This document shows, in pieces, positions 60,393 to 64,000 of a stretch of 64,000 bases of DNA (position 1 is the stretch's first letter; each line of letters opens with the position of its first letter). A program made the translations under genes and the position numbers. Under the pieces are notes generated by a model. It was not told the origin of the DNA and ran no database searches. It worked only from the letters and a program-made list of their open reading frames with translations. The DNA comes from Ehretia macrophylla (taxonomy: Eukaryota > Streptophyta > Magnoliopsida > Boraginales > Ehretiaceae), in the NCBI GenBank assembly GCA_037974665.1, contig CM075780.1, positions 56,213,594 through 56,277,593 on the forward strand, written 5' to 3'.

Positions 60393-63300
60393 CATTACAA
60401 AAAAATAGCTTTTGGGCGACAGACTTTTTTTCGTAACCAATTGGCCGCGGAAAGTCAACGGAAAAATGAAGTCATAGCCTTTTGTGGCCAAATTAAGCGT
60501 GGTGAAGTGGCAACAACACTTGGCATTGGATTGGCGACGAAAATTATTTTAACTAAAAAAATAAACGAAAAATAATATTTTGTAGATATTAGGTGACCAA
60601 ATAGCTATGGATTAGCGACGAATTATATTTATTATTAAAAAAAAATTAAAATATAAAATTCCGTAACCAAGCTATTAATTAAATAGGTAATAAAGTTTAA
60701 TATTAGAAAATAAATAAATATGAAATTCCATAGCAGAGCCGTAGCCAATGGCCACAAAATAACTACAAACTTCTATGTGTCTGTAGCTAATTTGTCGCCA
60801 GTGGCCACAGAATGACTACGGACCTTTAAACAAAAGCAAAGTAGATCGTTTGTAATGTGAATTATAGAAGTACGATTTGACCTACAATGAAGGAAAATGT
60901 CACGTGACTTGGTCTCAAAAAAAAAACAAACAAAAAAACAACAACAAACTTAGTCCGTACTTCATTATCATGCATATTTTTATAGAAAAATCTCATAGGA
61001 ATTAAATAACTATTTAAATCAAACTTAACATATTTTCATTAAACATTGCGTTAATGTTAATTAACGTTAAATCTAATAGTTAAAAAACTCTCACATTTGG
61101 TTTGAACTTCATAAACAATCAAAATATGAAGATATTAACACGTTTTTATAAGTTTTTTCTATTTATTAACAAGTCAAAGATAGATAGTATTAAAATTTTG
61201 AAACGGACTTCTATGTGTCCATAGCCAATCCGTCGTCAATGGTCACGAAATTGCTACGGACTTTTAAATAAAAATAAAGTAGATCACTTTTAATGTTAAT
61301 TATAAAAATGTGATTTGACCTACAATGGAAGAAAATGTCATGTGACTTGCAAGGTTTCCAAATAAAACAAATTTGGTTCATATTCAGTTTTCATATGTAT
61401 TTTTAGAGAAAAATCACATAGAAATTGAATAACTGTTTAAATCAAACTTAACATGTTTTCATTAAACATTGTGTTAATGTTAATTAACGTTAAATCTAGT
61501 AGTTTAAAAAGTCTCACATTTGATTTGAACTTCATAAACAAGCAAAATAAAAAGATATTACACGTTTTTATAAGATTTTCTAATATTATTAGCAAGTTAA
61601 GTAGATATTATTAAATTTCCATAGTCAATTCGTAGCCAATAACCACGGAATGACTACAGACTTCTATGTGTCCGTAGCCAATCTACCTTCAATGGCCACA
61701 GACCTTTAGACAAAAACAAAGTAGATCATTTTTAATGTTAATTATGGAAGAGCGATTTGACCTACAACGAAGAAATATATCACGTGACTTGCAAGATTCC
61801 CAAATAAAAATAAACTTTGTCTGTATTTCATTACCATACATATTTTTATAGAAAACTCTCATAGCAATTGAATAACCATTTAAATCAAACTTAACATGTT
61901 TTCATTAAATATTGCATTAATATTAATTAATGTTAAATCTACTAGTTTAAAAACTCTCACATTTGGTTTCAACATCATTAGAAAGTAAAATATGAATATA
62001 TTAACACGTTTTTATACGTTTTTGTTATTTATTAACAAGTTAAAAATAGATAGTATTAAATTTTCGTAGCGGACTTCTATGTGTCTATGGCCAATTCGTC
62101 GTCAATGGCCATGGAATGACTATGGTCCTTTAAATAAAAATATAGTAGATCGCTTTTAATATTAATTATGGAAGTGCGGTTCAACCCACAACAAAGAAAA
62201 ACATCACGTGACTTGCAAGGTTTTCAAATAAAAATAAACTTGGTCCGTATTTCGTCATCATACGTATTTTTATAGAAAAATCTCATAGAAATTGAATAAC
62301 CGTTTAAATCAAACTTAACATGTTTTCATTGAACCTTGCGTTAATGCTAATTAGTGTTAAATCAAGTAGTTTAAAAACTCTCACATTTGGTTTGAACTTC
62401 ATAAACAAGCACAATATGAAGATATTTACACGTGTTTTTATTTTTATTTATTTACTAACAAGTTAAAGATAGATAGTATTAACTTTCTATAGTCAATCTA
62501 TAGCTAATGACCACGGAATAGCTACAGACTTCTATGTGTCCGTAGCCAATCCGTCCCGAATGGCCACAAAATGGCTACGGATCTTTAAACAAAAACAAAG
62601 TATATCGCTTTTAAAGTTAATTATGGAAGTACAATTTGATCTACAATGGAGAAAAATGTCACGTGACTTATAAGGATTACAAATAAAAAAAAAATTGGTC
62701 TGAATTTTATTACCATGCGTATTTTTATAGAAATATTTCTTAGAAATTGAACAACCGTTAAAATCAAATTTAACATGTTTTCAATAAACATTGCGTTAAT
62801 GTTCATTAACGTTCTAATAGTTTAAAAACTCTCACATTTGGTTTGAACTTCAATAGCATCTAAAATATGAAGATATTAACACATTTTTATACGTTTTTCT
62901 TTATTATTAACAAATTAAACATAGATAGTATTAAATTTCTATAGTCAATCTGTAGCCAATGGCCTTAGAACGGCTATGGACTGCAACGTGCCTGTAGCAA
63001 ATTCGTAGCCAATGGCCACGGAATGACTACGAACCTTTAAATAAAAACAAAGTAGATCTCTTTTAATGTTAATTACGGAACTGCGATTTGAAACTTGGTC
63101 CGTATTTTGTTACCAAAGATATTTTTATATAAAATTTTTATAGAAATTGAATAACCGTTTATTTCAAACTTGACATGTTTTCATTAAACATTATGTGAAT
63201 GTTAATTAACGTTAAAACTAGTAATTTAAAAACTCTCACATTTGGTTTGAACTTCATTAGCCTGTAGAATATGAACATATGAACACATTTTTATACATTT

Positions 63301-63417
63301 TTCCTATTTATTATCATGTTAAACATAGATACTATTAAATTGGCTACAGAATGGCTACAAATTTTTATGTGTTCGAAACCAATCCATAGCCAATGGCCAC
63401 ATAAGCCAATCAGTAGC
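60393..63417. mobile_element. CACTA-like terminus and subterminal tandem array
   Basis: At 60393 CATTACAAAAAAATAGC is followed by GGGCGACAGAC and a CGTAACCAATTGGC-type string, close to CACTACAAAAAAA ends of plant CACTA DNA transposons (third base C-to-T). The following DNA is rich in GCTACGG/CCGTAGCC and GGCCACGGAATG motifs, as CACTA subterminal regions are. No transposase frame is present and the opposite terminus is not seen; a gypsy LTR begins at 63418. It may therefore be a non-autonomous or truncated element. Confidence 0.5.
60760..63417. repeat. ~440 bp tandem repeat, about 6-7 copies
   Basis: Units carry a CTTCTATGTGTCYGTAGCCAAT-type head near 60770, 61208, 61661, 62070, 62529, 62980 and 63360. 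Each includes TTTGACCTACAA, CACGTGACTTGCAAGG, ACATGTTTTCATTAAACATT, GTTAATTAACGTTAA and TCACATTTGGTTTGAACTTC. Spacings are about 385-460 bp, with 10-20% visible divergence and some deletions (the 62980 unit lacks the CACGTG block). No coding content. Confidence 0.9.
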
Positions 63418-64000
63418 TGTGACGCCTGGGATTTAGAGCATGTGCATATCATTCATTACATCTCTTTTGTGCATTTAATTGAGCATTTACTTATTTTCTT
63501 TGAAATAGTTACTATTCATAGCAAAATCAACTGTTCCGGTTTTCTGATTTTATATTTTTCTCATAATACTTGTCACTTAGGAGGCATGGAAAAAATATAG
63601 TTTCGTGCATTGTATGTCGGAGGATGCATTAGAAAAATAATTTTTGTACCGTATGAATACTGATTTTTTTAAAAAGATAGATTACTTTTGCATTTTTATT
63701 GAATCCACCCATTTAACTTGACCCAAAACCCATTTAAACCTACAACCCAAACCTAATATCCAACCCATCAACCCATATAATCATCATACACATATATATA
63801 TCAAACAAAAATAATAAACACCAAAAAAATGCTCAAAATAAGCCAAAAATCCTATTACGGGAATAGTAACTTTCTTCAAAATTGTTCTAGTTCTTGCTAT
63901 TATATGATCCTCCAAGCAATCTACAAGTGGTTTAAGCTTCTCCAAGTCCTAATCTGACATCTACAAGCATTTAGGTAAGGGATTCATCCTATGTGTTGCA
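63418..64000 (+). repeat. gypsy LTR (gypsy-2 related), right-truncated by window edge
   Basis: Starts TGTGACGCC at 63418. It shares blocks with the gypsy-2 LTR start: GTGCATTG.ATG...TAATTTTTGTA..GT.TGAATA at about 63606-63660 and TGATCCTCCAAGCAATCTACAAGTG-like sequence at about 63905-63930, then GGGATT near 63980. Orientation is therefore plus. Solo or part of a full element cannot be decided here. Confidence 0.8.

Noticed and set aside
63316..63600. 94-codon plus-strand frame at the right edge
   Set aside because: It crosses the junction between tandem array and gypsy LTR, so it is a chance frame.

Overview
The window is nuclear DNA of a flowering plant, probably a eudicot. The evidence is a nine-exon chloroplast-type lipoxygenase gene with GT-AG introns, set in nested LTR retrotransposons of plant type (Ty3/gypsy chromoviruses with a C-terminal chromodomain, and Ty1/copia elements primed by initiator-Met tRNA). 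No rRNA, tRNA, CRISPR array or bacterial operon was seen. I cannot name the species.

Layout. 1-5308: left-truncated minus-strand gypsy element (gypsy-1) inserted into a minus-strand copia element (copia-A, 5309-8498). 8499-9135: LTR-like repeats. 9160-19025: complete plus-strand gypsy-2 (TSD ATTTG). 19496-29329: complete plus-strand gypsy-3 (TSD AAACA), same family as gypsy-1. 29399-31441: solo copia LTR on the minus strand. 32446-44142: plus-strand copia-C, which carries a 2.43 kb solo gypsy LTR (34720-37152) in its leader. The slivers between these insertions (19026-19495, 29330-29398, 31442-32445, 44143-45339) read as one older minus-strand copia element (copia-B). Its probable LTRs are at 8696-9135 and 45340-45622. 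Every retroelement reading frame is broken by stops, frameshifts or lost catalytic residues.

46450-59253 (minus strand) is the only intact host gene: a 13-lipoxygenase. Nine exons total 2703 bp and encode 900 residues, with a plastid-type N-terminus, a PLAT domain and all five iron ligands, ending in Ile. A TATA box and a CACGTG G-box lie just upstream. Its large introns hold microsatellites, a G-quadruplex motif, a SINE-like insert, a ~130 bp tandem repeat and an AT-rich array. 60393-63417, upstream of the gene, starts with a CACTA-like terminus and contains about seven copies of a ~440 bp tandem repeat, most carrying a G-box-type motif. At 63418 a gypsy LTR related to gypsy-2 begins and runs off the window.

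The lipoxygenase would act in plastids on linolenic/linoleic acid to feed jasmonate and green-leaf-volatile synthesis. The rest is transposon sediment that records a relative insertion order. I found no convincing new multi-gene system. The points most worth a second look are the recoverable nested history, the G-box-bearing tandem array upstream of a jasmonate-pathway gene, hairpins and a GC-rich core shared by different LTRs, and the C-to-T bias of the disabling mutations.
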